The position numbers were made by a program, and so were the translations under genes. A stretch of 11,601 nucleotides of DNA from contig JAJYBW010000068.1 in the NCBI GenBank assembly GCA_021778815.1, forward strand, positions 1-11,601, written 5' to 3'. This stretch comes from Acidobacteriota bacterium (GTDB lineage: Bacteria > Acidobacteriota > Terriglobia > Terriglobales > Acidobacteriaceae). The notes beneath the pieces are model-generated. The model did not search any database and was not told where the DNA came from. It saw only the letters and a program-made list of their open reading frames with translations. Shown piece by piece: positions 1-6,834 of this stretch (position 1 is its first letter; the number at the start of each line of letters is the position of its first letter).

Positions 1-42
1 CAGAGAAAGGGGATTCCCTTCGGCGACACGATCCTTCGTCAT
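1..42 (-). CDS. Possible 5' end of an unidentified gene, cut by the window edge
   Basis: On the minus strand an ATG at 42-40 opens a frame that stays open to the edge and encodes MTKDRVAEGNPLSL. A GAGG lies 11 nt before the ATG, the same arrangement seen before purH and the isomerase gene in this window. It would lie about 250 bp downstream of purH in the same direction. Fourteen residues are too few to identify a family, and a chance open frame is entirely possible. The call rests only on the start codon, the GAGG and the orientation. Confidence 0.2.
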   Translation of the reverse strand, partial: MTKDRVAEGNPLSL

Positions 43-289
43 TCGAAACACTACCTCGCACCTTGTGCCGCGGTGTTCACGCACGGAAATGGAGCAATTC
101 GGCCCCTTTTTCCTGATTGTACGCCGGAAAGCCTCGAGGAGGCCTCGATAGGTGGGGAAATTGGCCTCTGCCAGACGTTCACCCTCAGCGCCTTAATGGG
201 GCATTCTTGCGGAACCTTATCTCCGGGCTAAAGTCTGGAGTCTACCCAGCTATAAAGTCTCCGGGGTTTACACGAGTGTACAGACGATC
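43..289. other. Mostly non-coding spacer downstream of purH
   Basis: No convincing gene is seen here. The stretch holds several short repeats. GCCTCGA occurs twice (131-137 and 142-148) and overlaps the small palindromes CCTCGAGG and GAGGCCTC. TCTCCGGG occurs at 220-227 and 258-265, and AAAGTCT at 230-236 and 254-260. The palindrome TACAC-GA-GTGTA lies at 269-280, ten bases from the purH stop codon. A TACAAT on the minus strand (121-116) could be a -10 element for a gene starting at 42, but no good -35 element is visible. There is no classical terminator with a T-run for purH. Confidence 0.5.
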
Positions 290-1867
290 TTAGTGCCGAA
301 AGTGTCTTATCCCGGTGAAAACCATGGCGATATTCAGCCGATCGGCGGCGGCGATTACGTCCGCATCGCGAACCGACCCGCCTGGCTGGATGACAGCGGT
401 AGCGCCCGCCCCAACAACAACTTCCAGGCCGTCAGGAAAGGGAAAGAAGGCATCGGAGGCGGCCACGCAGCCGTCCAGCGGCAAAATGGCTTTCATCGCG
501 CCAAATTTCGCTGCATCCACGCGGCTCATCTGGCCGGCGCCGATGCCCAGCGTCTGCCCATCACGGGCGTAGACGATCGCGTTCGATTTGACGTGTTTGC
601 ACACCCGCCAGGCGAACAGCAGAGCGGCAATTTCTTCCTTGGTGGGCGCGCGTTTGGTGACAACTTTTAATTCGCTGGCCTCAACGTGGCCGTGATCGGC
701 GTCCTGGATCAACATCCCGCCGGAAATATATTTCATGGTCGGGGCGCTGGCGGCTGGCTTTACTTCTACCAGGCGCAGATTCTTCTTGGTGGAAAGAATC
801 TCTTTCGCCTTGGCGGTGAAGGAAGGCGCCACAATCGCCTCCACAAATAGTTTGACGATCTCCGACGCGGCATCGACATCGACTTCTCGATTGATTCCGA
901 TGACTGCTCCAAACGCGGACACAGGATCGCACGCCAGTGCCTTTTCGTAGGCTTGCACGATGGTTGTGGCGGTGGCGGCTCCGCAGGGATTGGTGTGCTT
1001 GATGATCGCGACGGCCGGATCGTTGAACTCCTGCGCCAGTTCCCAGCAGGCATCCAAATCGACCAGGTTGTTGTAGCTCAATTCCTTGCCCTGCAGCTGG
1101 CGCAGTCCGGCAATCCCGGTGCCGCTGCCGTTGCTGTACAAGGCGGCGCGCTGGTGAGGGTTCTCGCCATAGCGCAGGGGCATGGTCTGCGGATAGACAA
1201 GGCGCAAAGTTGCCGGCAGGGACTCCCCAGCGGTCTTGGCGGCATCCACCGGTGCGGTCGCTTCCGGAGGAACCGAGGGCAGCGTATCCAGGGCATTGGC
1301 GATTGCCAGGTCGTAGGCGGCGGTCAGCGCAAACGCCTTCTGCGCCAGCCGCCAGCGGGTGGCGCGGCTCAGTTGACCCTGGTTTGCCTGCAATTCTTCT
1401 GTCAATGCGGCATAGTCTGCGGCGGAAGTGACAACAGCGACATCTTCAAAATTTTTTGCCGCGGAACGTACCATCGAGGGACCGCCGATATCGATGTTTT
1501 CAATGACTTCCGCGAAGTGGACGCCGGGCTTGTGCAGCGTGGCTTCAAAGGCGTAGAGATTGACCACCACCATATCGATGGGCTCGATACCGTGCTCCGC
1601 GACCGCTTTTTGATGCTGTGGATTGTCGCGGATGTGGAGGATGCCGCCGTGGACCTTCGGGTGCAGCGTCTTCACGCGGCCATCCAGCATCTCCGGAAAT
1701 CCTGTCAACTCGGAAATATCCAACACCGTCAGCCCGGCTTCACGCAGGGTGCGGGCGGTTCCGCCGGTGGAGACCAGTTCGGCGCCATATTTCGCTAGAA
1801 CCCGCGCAAATTCGACGATTCCCGATTTATCTGTGACGCTGAGCAACACTCGCCGAATTGGCTTCAT
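290..1867 (-). CDS. purH: Bifunctional AICAR formyltransferase / IMP cyclohydrolase (PurH)
   Basis: This cytosolic enzyme carries out the last two steps of de novo purine synthesis: formylation of AICAR with 10-formyl-THF, then ring closure to IMP. At 525 residues it has the usual full length. The N-terminal MGS-like cyclohydrolase domain (about 4-200) shows LLSVTDKSG, STGGTART (33-40), GRVKTLHPKVHGG (63-75) and IDIGGPSMVRSAAKN (125-139). An Ala/Pro-rich linker lies around 195-220. The transformylase domain carries RYGENPHQ (232-239), the catalytic-type KHTNPCGAA (Lys290-His291), KSNAIVYA, SDAFFPFPDG and the family-typical C-terminal GIRHFRH. The chosen ATG gives the standard start directly before RRVLLSVTDKSG. 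A GAGG lies 12 nt upstream. The gene stands alone in this window and is divergent from the rhomboid gene. All key motifs are intact. Confidence 0.97.
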   Translation of the reverse strand: MKPIRRVLLSVTDKSGIVEFARVLAKYGAELVSTGGTARTLREAGLTVLDISELTGFPEMLDGRVKTLHPKVHGGILHIRDNPQHQKAVAEHGIEPIDMVVVNLYAFEATLHKPGVHFAEVIENIDIGGPSMVRSAAKNFEDVAVVTSAADYAALTEELQANQGQLSRATRWRLAQKAFALTAAYDLAIANALDTLPSVPPEATAPVDAAKTAGESLPATLRLVYPQTMPLRYGENPHQRAALYSNGSGTGIAGLRQLQGKELSYNNLVDLDACWELAQEFNDPAVAIIKHTNPCGAATATTIVQAYEKALACDPVSAFGAVIGINREVDVDAASEIVKLFVEAIVAPSFTAKAKEILSTKKNLRLVEVKPAASAPTMKYISGGMLIQDADHGHVEASELKVVTKRAPTKEEIAALLFAWRVCKHVKSNAIVYARDGQTLGIGAGQMSRVDAAKFGAMKAILPLDGCVAASDAFFPFPDGLEVVVGAGATAVIQPGGSVRDADVIAAADRLNIAMVFTGIRHFRH

Positions 1868-1970
1868 GGACCTGAAAATCCTCGATGGAATGGAATGGGA
1901 GCAACATCCAGTTTAATCCATCCATCACCTGCAGACTTTTGCACCGGCGGCCTAAGAAGGAACCAATCTC

Positions 1971-1998
1971 TTGTCATGCCGATCTCATACATTGTCAT
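1971..1998. repeat. Two direct TTGTCAT repeats, 21 bp apart, in the purH/rhomboid spacer
   Basis: TTGTCAT occurs at 1971-1977 and again at 1992-1998, a start-to-start distance of exactly 21 bp (two helical turns). A related copy in the opposite direction (TGTCATTG on the minus strand) lies at about 2100-2093. Such spacing would suit a regulator binding one face of the DNA between two divergent genes. TTGTCA also resembles a -35 box, but no well-placed -10 box goes with it. A role is inferred only from spacing and position. Confidence 0.3.
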
Positions 1999-2077
1999 TT
2001 GTAATCTGCATGGCGGGTGGGTAGCCTGTAATCAGTTCAAGCATTTTCTCAATAGCTTTGTTGCCTCCATGGGGAGT

Positions 2078-2090
2078 TCGATCTGATCGA
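2078..2090. promoter_or_regulatory. 13-bp palindrome TCGATC-T-GATCGA upstream of the rhomboid gene
   Basis: The arms TCGATC (2078-2083) and GATCGA (2085-2090) are perfect inverted copies around one central T, 56 bp before the rhomboid ATG. It could be an operator or chance, since GATC-containing words form palindromes easily. The rest of the 278-bp spacer (1868-2145) holds no gene I can support and no clear sigma-70 promoter. Confidence 0.25.
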
Positions 2091-2145
2091 CCACAATGAC
2101 AGAGGAAATCGCGGAGGAGAGATTCTGCCGCCCGCGTCGCAGGAG

Positions 2146-2964
2146 ATGGACCGCCGTCGCAGCGCGGCCCAGGACGGCCCCTCGGACTATGATCTGCGAT
2201 CCGGACGTTATACGCGGGAGCAACCGCCCTCGCAGGTTCGTTCGAGAATCCTGACCGGCTGGGCTTATGCACCGGCAACCTACATTTTGATTGGCATCAG
2301 CTGCGCTGTTTATCTGGCCATGGTGTTGAACGGCGTTTCCTGGTGGGACCCAACTGCGGAACAGATTTTACATTGGGGAGCAAATCGCGGCGTGAATGAG
2401 ATCTATCAAGGACAATGGTGGCGCCTGGTAACGGCCACCTTTGTCCATGTAGGCATCATCCACATCGGGACAAACATGTGGTGCCTATGGAATTTGGGGC
2501 TGCTCGGCGAACCTTTGCTGGGGCCAGTCGGCATCTTCGCGGTCTATATCCTGACCGGTGTCGCTGGAAATCTGCTGAGTACAGCAGTGAACCCAAATAT
2601 CGTCGGGGCGGGAGCCTCTGGTGCTGTCTTCGGGATTGCGGGTATCTTGATTCTGCTGCTGAACTCGCCGCATTTGCCATTTCCGCGAGCGGAGTTGCGC
2701 CGACTGCGTCGCAGCGTGATTTATTTCGCAGCCATCAATCTGGTGATTGGAGCTTCCACCCTGATGTACTCCGGGGGTATCAAGATCGACAACATGGCCC
2801 ACCTGGGAGGATTCCTTTCCGGTATGGCCATGGGGGTACCGCTGGCGCCGATCCTGGGGACAGGGAGAGAGCCTTACTTCAAGCGGCAGAAAATAGTTTT
2901 CACTGTCGTGGCGCTGTTTCTCTTGTTATTTGCCAATTGGATGATTCACTTTCGAAGAGCTTGA
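2146..2964 (+). CDS. Rhomboid-family intramembrane serine protease
   Basis: Rhomboids cut transmembrane substrates inside the cytoplasmic membrane with a Ser-His dyad. In this 272-residue protein the GASG motif places the catalytic Ser at 158 (GAGASGAVFG, 154-163). The catalytic His is 219 in NMAHLGGFLSGMAMG. The TM2 motif HVGIIHIGTN (101-110) gives the supporting His101, His106 and Asn110, and WWRLVTATF (91-99) is the usual L1 loop region. Hydrophobic stretches fall at about 43-62, 97-120, 126-145, 152-173, 190-208, 216-237 and 249-267, so six or seven helices. The first 40 residues are charged and cytoplasmic-looking. The substrate is unknown. An AGGAG directly abuts the ATG, which is too close for a ribosome site. 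A better GGAGGAG (2113-2119) sits 5 nt before an in-frame CTG at 2125, so the true start may be 21 bp further upstream. Confidence 0.92.
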   Translation: MDRRRSAAQDGPSDYDLRSGRYTREQPPSQVRSRILTGWAYAPATYILIGISCAVYLAMVLNGVSWWDPTAEQILHWGANRGVNEIYQGQWWRLVTATFVHVGIIHIGTNMWCLWNLGLLGEPLLGPVGIFAVYILTGVAGNLLSTAVNPNIVGAGASGAVFGIAGILILLLNSPHLPFPRAELRRLRRSVIYFAAINLVIGASTLMYSGGIKIDNMAHLGGFLSGMAMGVPLAPILGTGREPYFKRQKIVFTVVALFLLLFANWMIHFRRA

Positions 2965-2989
2965 GGCTGCGATCGGGCGATCGCAGCCT
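2964..2989 (+). terminator. Perfect GC-rich hairpin at the end of the rhomboid gene
   Basis: The arms AGGCTGCGATCG and CGATCGCAGCCT are perfect inverted copies separated by GG, and the first base is the last base of the TGA stop codon. In RNA the realistic form is an 11-bp stem with a GGGC tetraloop. No T-run follows, so this is not a textbook intrinsic terminator. It could still pause polymerase or protect the 3' end of the message. The remaining 93 bp up to the convergent XRE gene hold nothing else I can name. Confidence 0.55.
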
Positions 2990-3082
2990 GGCGATGAATG
3001 GTCGCCACTTCTCTTCGATTGCAGGACGGCGTTCTGCTGGTACATGAGTTTTGCCGCCCAGCCGTGCAATGCGAAACTTGAG

Positions 3083-3439
3083 TTAATTTTTTTCCGCGCC
3101 GGCAAATTTCTTCACCATGGCCAGCAGCAATCTGCGATCGCTCTCATTCAAATTCGCGGAATAACGCCGAATCTGGGTCAAAAATCGCAATTCGTCCTCG
3201 CTGAACCGCTGCGTCGGCATTTCATAGCTCAGGGCATTCTCGGCGAAGAAATGCGCCATGGGAACGTCGAGGGCGCTGGCAATTTTGTGCAGCGTGTCGA
3301 GCGACGGGACCGTGTGACCATTTTCTACGCGCGACAAATAGCAGCGCAGTAGACCGGTCCGTTTTTCAATGTCCCCTTGCGACATACCCTTTTGCAGACG
3401 GACGCCGCGAATCGTAGTGCCGATGTTGAGTGCTTCCAT
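3083..3439 (-). CDS. Small XRE-family helix-turn-helix transcriptional regulator
   Basis: This is a 118-residue DNA-binding protein with one Cro/C1-type HTH domain at about 8-64. Visible features are GTTIRGVRLQKGMSQGDIEKRTG, the recognition-helix region LLRCYLSRVENG (30-41), and VPSLDTLHKIASALDVPMAHFF. The C-terminal part (70-118) is charged and helical with no recognised ligand domain. The core closely resembles a regulator I remember as common in Acidobacteria. I chose the ATG at 3439 because GAGG lies 4 nt before it and the domain begins directly after. In-frame ATGs at 3451 and 3514 add up to 25 residues without a ribosome site or domain content. It is divergent from tolC, and two inverted repeats lie in the shared spacer, so autoregulation or control of tolC is plausible but unproven. 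Its target is unknown. No toxin gene lies beside it. Confidence 0.88.
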   Translation of the reverse strand: MEALNIGTTIRGVRLQKGMSQGDIEKRTGLLRCYLSRVENGHTVPSLDTLHKIASALDVPMAHFFAENALSYEMPTQRFSEDELRFLTQIRRYSANLNESDRRLLLAMVKKFAGAEKN

Positions 3440-3467
3440 GTGGCCTCGCATGTGAACGATTGAACTG

Positions 3468-3503
3468 AAAAACTTTGTTTTTATTCCCGCACCGGAAGCG
3501 GTG
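3468..3503 (-). other. Two small hairpins in the XRE gene leader
   Basis: Upstream of the ATG at 3439 are two short perfect inverted repeats. CACCG-GAAG-CGGTG lies at 3490-3503, and AAAAAC-TTT-GTTTTT at 3468-3482. On the minus-strand RNA the GC-rich stem comes first and the A/U-rich stem second. They would lie in the 5' leader if transcription starts near the palindrome at 3524-3541. A regulatory role is only a suggestion, since short stems like these arise by chance. Confidence 0.25.
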
Positions 3504-3523
3504 TGGTCGTGCATTTAGGTTCT

Positions 3524-3541
3524 GTTGACTATGTAGTTAAC
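3524..3541. promoter_or_regulatory. 18-bp near-perfect palindrome, candidate operator between XRE and tolC
   Basis: The arms GTTGACTA and TAGTTAAC around a central TG match as inverted copies at 7 of 8 positions. The site lies 85 bp upstream of the XRE start and about 240 bp upstream of the tolC start. Its size and symmetry are typical of operators for dimeric XRE regulators. On the minus strand it includes TTAACT, a possible -35 box (4 of 6), 17 bp before a weak TAAATG. Binding by the neighbouring regulator is inferred from proximity. Confidence 0.4.
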
Positions 3542-3548
3542 ATGCCGT

Positions 3549-3576
3549 CCCACAAATAGGCAAGCAAATTTGTGGG
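3549..3576. promoter_or_regulatory. Perfect 9-bp inverted repeat in the XRE/tolC spacer
   Basis: CCCACAAAT (3549-3557) and ATTTGTGGG (3568-3576) are perfect inverted copies around a 10-nt spacer, 7 bp from the 18-bp palindrome. No T-run follows on either strand, so it is not an intrinsic terminator. It could be an operator or an RNA hairpin in a tolC leader. The following bases up to 3782 hold no gene and no promoter I can defend. Confidence 0.35.
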
Positions 3577-3782
3577 TGGTACCGTGGACGCAACGGTTAC
3601 TGCGGTATCAGCCTCTTGGTGTGAGCCATTTTTGCGCCGCAGAATCCCGGCTACCAGGAATACCCAGCGCGAAAACTCGATAATCTGTAGATGGAGTCAA
3701 TTGAGCCCGCATATTTGTTGCCCGGCGTGGCATAACTTTGGCAACTACCAGGGTTTGGTCGAATCTAATTAGCTTGATAACG

Positions 3783-5309
3783 ATGAAAATTCCTCGACGA
3801 CATAGCTTGCTGGGCGTGCTGGCCGCCATCGTATTCACGCCCGTGACACAGGCACAAAACAGCGGCATGGTGCGGCCACTAACCTTGAACGTGCCGACAG
3901 ACACTGTATACGGCAGCGTCAGCTCGGGGCAGCCGGTCGACACGGTTTTGCCGCTTTCGCTGGATGATGCCATCCGTCGTGGCCTGCAGACAAACCTGCA
4001 GACGACGCTGGTGAAACAGGATCAGCGAATTGTTTCCGGTGAACGGCTGGAGGCGATCAATTACCTGATGCCGAATCTCACCTGGCAGGCGGAGCGTCAG
4101 CGGCTGCAGATCAATCTGGAAGCCGAAGGATTCAGTTCGAAATTGATTCATAGCTTTCCGCCGGGACTGATTCCTCCACAAGACCTGAACAACATTCCGA
4201 CTGTGGTGACAGTCAACGCCGTCATCGCGCAAGCCGACCTGAATCAATCGCTGTTCGACATGCAGTCATTTGAGCTGTACCGCGCCGCCAAGCAAGAGAT
4301 CAAAGCAGTTGACTTCAGTTATCAGTCGTCGCGGGGACAAGTTATTCAAACCGTAGCCGACACCTATCTGCGCGTGCTGGCGACGGCAGCCAACGTTGAC
4401 AATGCCAAGAGCTTGTTGGCCACTGATGCGGAGGTATTGCGCCAGGCCAAGCTGAAGCACGAGGCAGGAGTGGTGGCGAAACTCGACGAGTTACGCGCCC
4501 AGGTGCAATATCAGCAACAGCAGCAAGTGGTCATCGCACAACAGAACGCGTTTGAGAAGGCCAAGGTCGAATTAAACCGGGAAATTGGGCTTGCTGCGGA
4601 TCAGCCGATTCAGTTGACCGACAGTACGCCGTACGCGACACTGGCGACCATTCCGCTGGACGAGGCGATGCAGATGGCCTATGCCAACCGGCAGGAATAC
4701 CTGTACCTGAAGGCGAAGCTGAGATCAGCGCAATACCAGAGCCGCGCCGCGCGCTATGAGCGTATCCCGACCATCACCTTCAAAGGCAACTACGGCGTTA
4801 CCGGCACAGTTGGCAGCATTTATCACGGAACCTTTCTGGCAGAAGGCACCCTGAACGTTCCGCTTTTCAAGGAAGCGCAATTCCGCGGCGATCGGGATGT
4901 TGCGGACGCAGCGACCAAGGAGGCCACGGCGCAACTGGCCAACTTCCATCAGCAAATTCAGGAGGAGATTCGCGACAGTATGCTCGACGTGGCCGCCGCG
5001 CAGCAACTGGTGGATGTTGCTCGTAGCAACGTCGACCTGGGCCATGCATCTGTGAGCGATGCGACCGACCGGTTTCGTAACGGCGTGGACAGCGATCTGC
5101 CTGTGGTTGAGGCGCAATCCTCACTGGCCACGGCGGAAGCCCAGTTAGTGAGCAGCCTGTATGAATACAATGTCGCGAAAATCGCGCTGGCACGCAGCCT
5201 GGGCATCGTCGACAGAGAGTATCGCGAGTACCTGAGCGGACCAGCCACCACATCGCAATCTGCCGTTCGCCCACCAGACAATCTGATCGACAAGGCGGCA
5301 ATTCGCTGA
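3783..5309 (+). CDS. TolC-family outer-membrane efflux protein
   Basis: This is the outer-membrane channel component of a tripartite efflux or type I secretion system. The 508-residue product starts with a signal peptide: basic n-region KIPRRH, hydrophobic core LLGVLAAIVF, likely cleavage after VTQA at residue 24. There is no lipobox Cys, so it is not a lipid-anchored NodT-type protein. Two OEP repeats are visible, opening with LPLSLDDAIRRGLQTN (56-71) and IPLDEAMQMAYANRQEY (290-306). Each has long Ala/Gln-rich helical segments (about 160-270 and 370-475) and strand-like stretches near 140-160 and 330-362. I chose the ATG at 3783 because it puts the signal peptide at the N-terminus. The frame is open to a TTG at 3738, but that adds 15 unexplained residues. 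No strong ribosome site is seen. No fusion-protein or pump gene is nearby, so the substrate cannot be told. Confidence 0.92.
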   Translation: MKIPRRHSLLGVLAAIVFTPVTQAQNSGMVRPLTLNVPTDTVYGSVSSGQPVDTVLPLSLDDAIRRGLQTNLQTTLVKQDQRIVSGERLEAINYLMPNLTWQAERQRLQINLEAEGFSSKLIHSFPPGLIPPQDLNNIPTVVTVNAVIAQADLNQSLFDMQSFELYRAAKQEIKAVDFSYQSSRGQVIQTVADTYLRVLATAANVDNAKSLLATDAEVLRQAKLKHEAGVVAKLDELRAQVQYQQQQQVVIAQQNAFEKAKVELNREIGLAADQPIQLTDSTPYATLATIPLDEAMQMAYANRQEYLYLKAKLRSAQYQSRAARYERIPTITFKGNYGVTGTVGSIYHGTFLAEGTLNVPLFKEAQFRGDRDVADAATKEATAQLANFHQQIQEEIRDSMLDVAAAQQLVDVARSNVDLGHASVSDATDRFRNGVDSDLPVVEAQSSLATAEAQLVSSLYEYNVAKIALARSLGIVDREYREYLSGPATTSQSAVRPPDNLIDKAAIR

Positions 5310-5366
5310 CTCGCAAACACGTGGGCACCCAAGAATCCCGACATTCCGACCGACCGCAATCAATTT

Positions 5367-5372
5367 GAGAGG
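5367..5372 (+). promoter_or_regulatory. Ribosome binding site of zwf
   Basis: GAGAGG lies 9 nt before the ATG at 5382. An ATG at 5375 is nearer but opens a different frame of 69 codons with no family likeness, so this site and the dinucleotide-binding N-terminus decide for 5382. Confidence 0.6.
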
Positions 5373-5381
5373 AAATGCCTG

Positions 5382-6782
5382 ATGACACATACTCGATCCG
5401 ACGCGCTGGTGCTTTTTGGAGTGACGGGCGACCTTGCCCACAAAATGATTTTTCCGGCGCTGTACGCGATGGCGAAGCGAGGGAACCTGAACGTTCCAGT
5501 GATTGGAGTCGCTTTTCCGAAGTGGAGTCTGGATCGGCTTCATCGGCGGGTGACCGACAGCATTCGAAAATCGGGAGGGATTGACAACCAACGCGCCTTG
5601 AAACACCTGCTTTCGGCGATCACGTATGTCAGCGGAGATTACAACGACGCAGGCACTTACGCCAAAATCAAGACGGCTCTGGGGAAGGCTCGCCGACCGG
5701 CCTACTACCTCGCGATTCCGCCCGCGCTGTTTGGAACCGTGATTGAGGGCCTGGGTAAGGCGAAGCTGGCCGACAACGGACGCGTGATTGTGGAAAAGCC
5801 TTTCGGCCGCGATCTGGTCTCGGCGCGGGAATTGAATCGTGTGGCGCGATCGGTATTTCCAGAAGACTCCATCTTTCGCATCGATCATTTCCTGGGAAAA
5901 GAGGCGATAATGAACATCCTCTATTTCCGTTTTGCCAATTCGTTTCTCGAGCCTATATGGAATCGCAACTATGTGGCCAGCGTTCAGATCACCCTTTCAG
6001 AGGATTTTGGCGTGAAGGATCGGGGCGCGTTTTACGAAACCGCCGGCTGTCTGCGCGATGTGATTGAAAATCATCTGTTCCAGATTGTTGCGCTGCTGGC
6101 CATGGAAGCGCCCTCGGGTCGAGACTTTGGCGAGGTGCAAGCTGAAAAGGCAAAAGTCTTCAAGGCGATGCGTCCGCTTCGACCGGAAGATGTGGTTCGC
6201 GGCCAGTATGACGGCTATCGCAGCGAACCAGATGTTGCAAAGAATTCCGATGTTGAAACGTTTTGTGCGCTTCGCCTGCTGATCGATTCCTGGCGCTGGG
6301 AGGGCGTGCCGTGGTATCTGCGTTCCGGCAAATATCTGGCGGATACTGCGACCGAGGTGATGGTGGAGTTGAAGCCGCCGCCGCAAAAGCTATTCGCCGA
6401 CTCTGCCCCGGCCACGGATCGGTCGAATTATTTGCGCTTCCGGCTCTCTCCCGATTCGGCGATTGCGCTGGCCGCCCGCGTCAAACTTGCAGGGGAGGAA
6501 TTCACAGGCGAGCCGAGGGAGCTGTTCCTCTCTGAAGAACAAGTGGGCGCAGAAACCCCGTACGAGCGGCTGCTGGGGGATGCCATGAAGGGCGATGGGG
6601 CTTTATTTACTCGTGAAGATTCGGTGGAGGCAGCGTGGGCGGTGGTTGAACCCGTGCTGAAAAAGCATCATCGCGCATTGCCATACAAGCGAGGTAGCTG
6701 GGGGCCGAAGGCCGCAGACACTTTGATCGCGAAAGATGGCGGCTGGCACAATCCAGAGCCCAGTGACGCACCGAAGCGTTAA
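5382..6782 (+). CDS. zwf: Glucose-6-phosphate 1-dehydrogenase
   Basis: It oxidises glucose-6-phosphate to 6-phosphogluconolactone with NAD(P)+, the entry step of the oxidative pentose phosphate pathway, in the cytosol. At 466 residues it is slightly shorter than the usual 480-510. The N-terminal Rossmann region shows LFGVTGDLAHKMIFPALY (11-28). EKPFGRD (138-144) is the conserved coenzyme-domain motif. The substrate-binding signature RIDHFLGKE (166-174) supplies Asp168, His169 and Lys173. ENHLFQ (229-234) carries His231, the expected catalytic base paired with Asp168. DSWRWEGVPWYLRSGK (302-317) is also family-typical. The nucleotide fingerprint has HKM where RRK or KRK is common, so coenzyme preference cannot be read with confidence. 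The gene follows tolC after 72 bp and could be co-transcribed with it. The usual partners (6-phosphogluconolactonase, gnd) are not in the window. It converges on the permease gene with a 52-bp gap. Confidence 0.96.
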   Translation: MTHTRSDALVLFGVTGDLAHKMIFPALYAMAKRGNLNVPVIGVAFPKWSLDRLHRRVTDSIRKSGGIDNQRALKHLLSAITYVSGDYNDAGTYAKIKTALGKARRPAYYLAIPPALFGTVIEGLGKAKLADNGRVIVEKPFGRDLVSARELNRVARSVFPEDSIFRIDHFLGKEAIMNILYFRFANSFLEPIWNRNYVASVQITLSEDFGVKDRGAFYETAGCLRDVIENHLFQIVALLAMEAPSGRDFGEVQAEKAKVFKAMRPLRPEDVVRGQYDGYRSEPDVAKNSDVETFCALRLLIDSWRWEGVPWYLRSGKYLADTATEVMVELKPPPQKLFADSAPATDRSNYLRFRLSPDSAIALAARVKLAGEEFTGEPRELFLSEEQVGAETPYERLLGDAMKGDGALFTREDSVEAAWAVVEPVLKKHHRALPYKRGSWGPKAADTLIAKDGGWHNPEPSDAPKR

Positions 6783-6834
6783 TCCAGCGGCCTTGCGCGG
6801 GGCGAGCTAGTCGGCTTTTTCGCGGCGCGTCTGC

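Noticed and set aside
1..231. A 76-codon frame open from the left edge on the plus strand, ending at TAA 229-231
   Set aside because: The composition is not protein-like, no motif is seen, and an open frame of this length is within chance expectation.
953..1798. A 281-codon open frame on the plus strand
   Set aside because: It is the antisense of purH, which is certain from its motifs. The translation has no family likeness and no ribosome site.
2964..2989. A cyanobacterial HIP1 element (GCGATCGC) in the rhomboid hairpin
   Set aside because: The exact octamer is not present, only related GCGATCG and CGATCGC words within the inverted repeat. Gene content does not point to a cyanobacterium.
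3083..3439. The XRE protein as the antitoxin of a toxin-antitoxin pair
   Set aside because: No small partner gene lies on either side. The neighbours are a convergent rhomboid gene and a divergent tolC with full-length motifs.
6783..6834. A bidirectional terminator between zwf and the permease gene
   Set aside because: There is a TTTTT run (6816-6820) and GC-rich sequence, but I could not build a convincing stem next to it on either strand.
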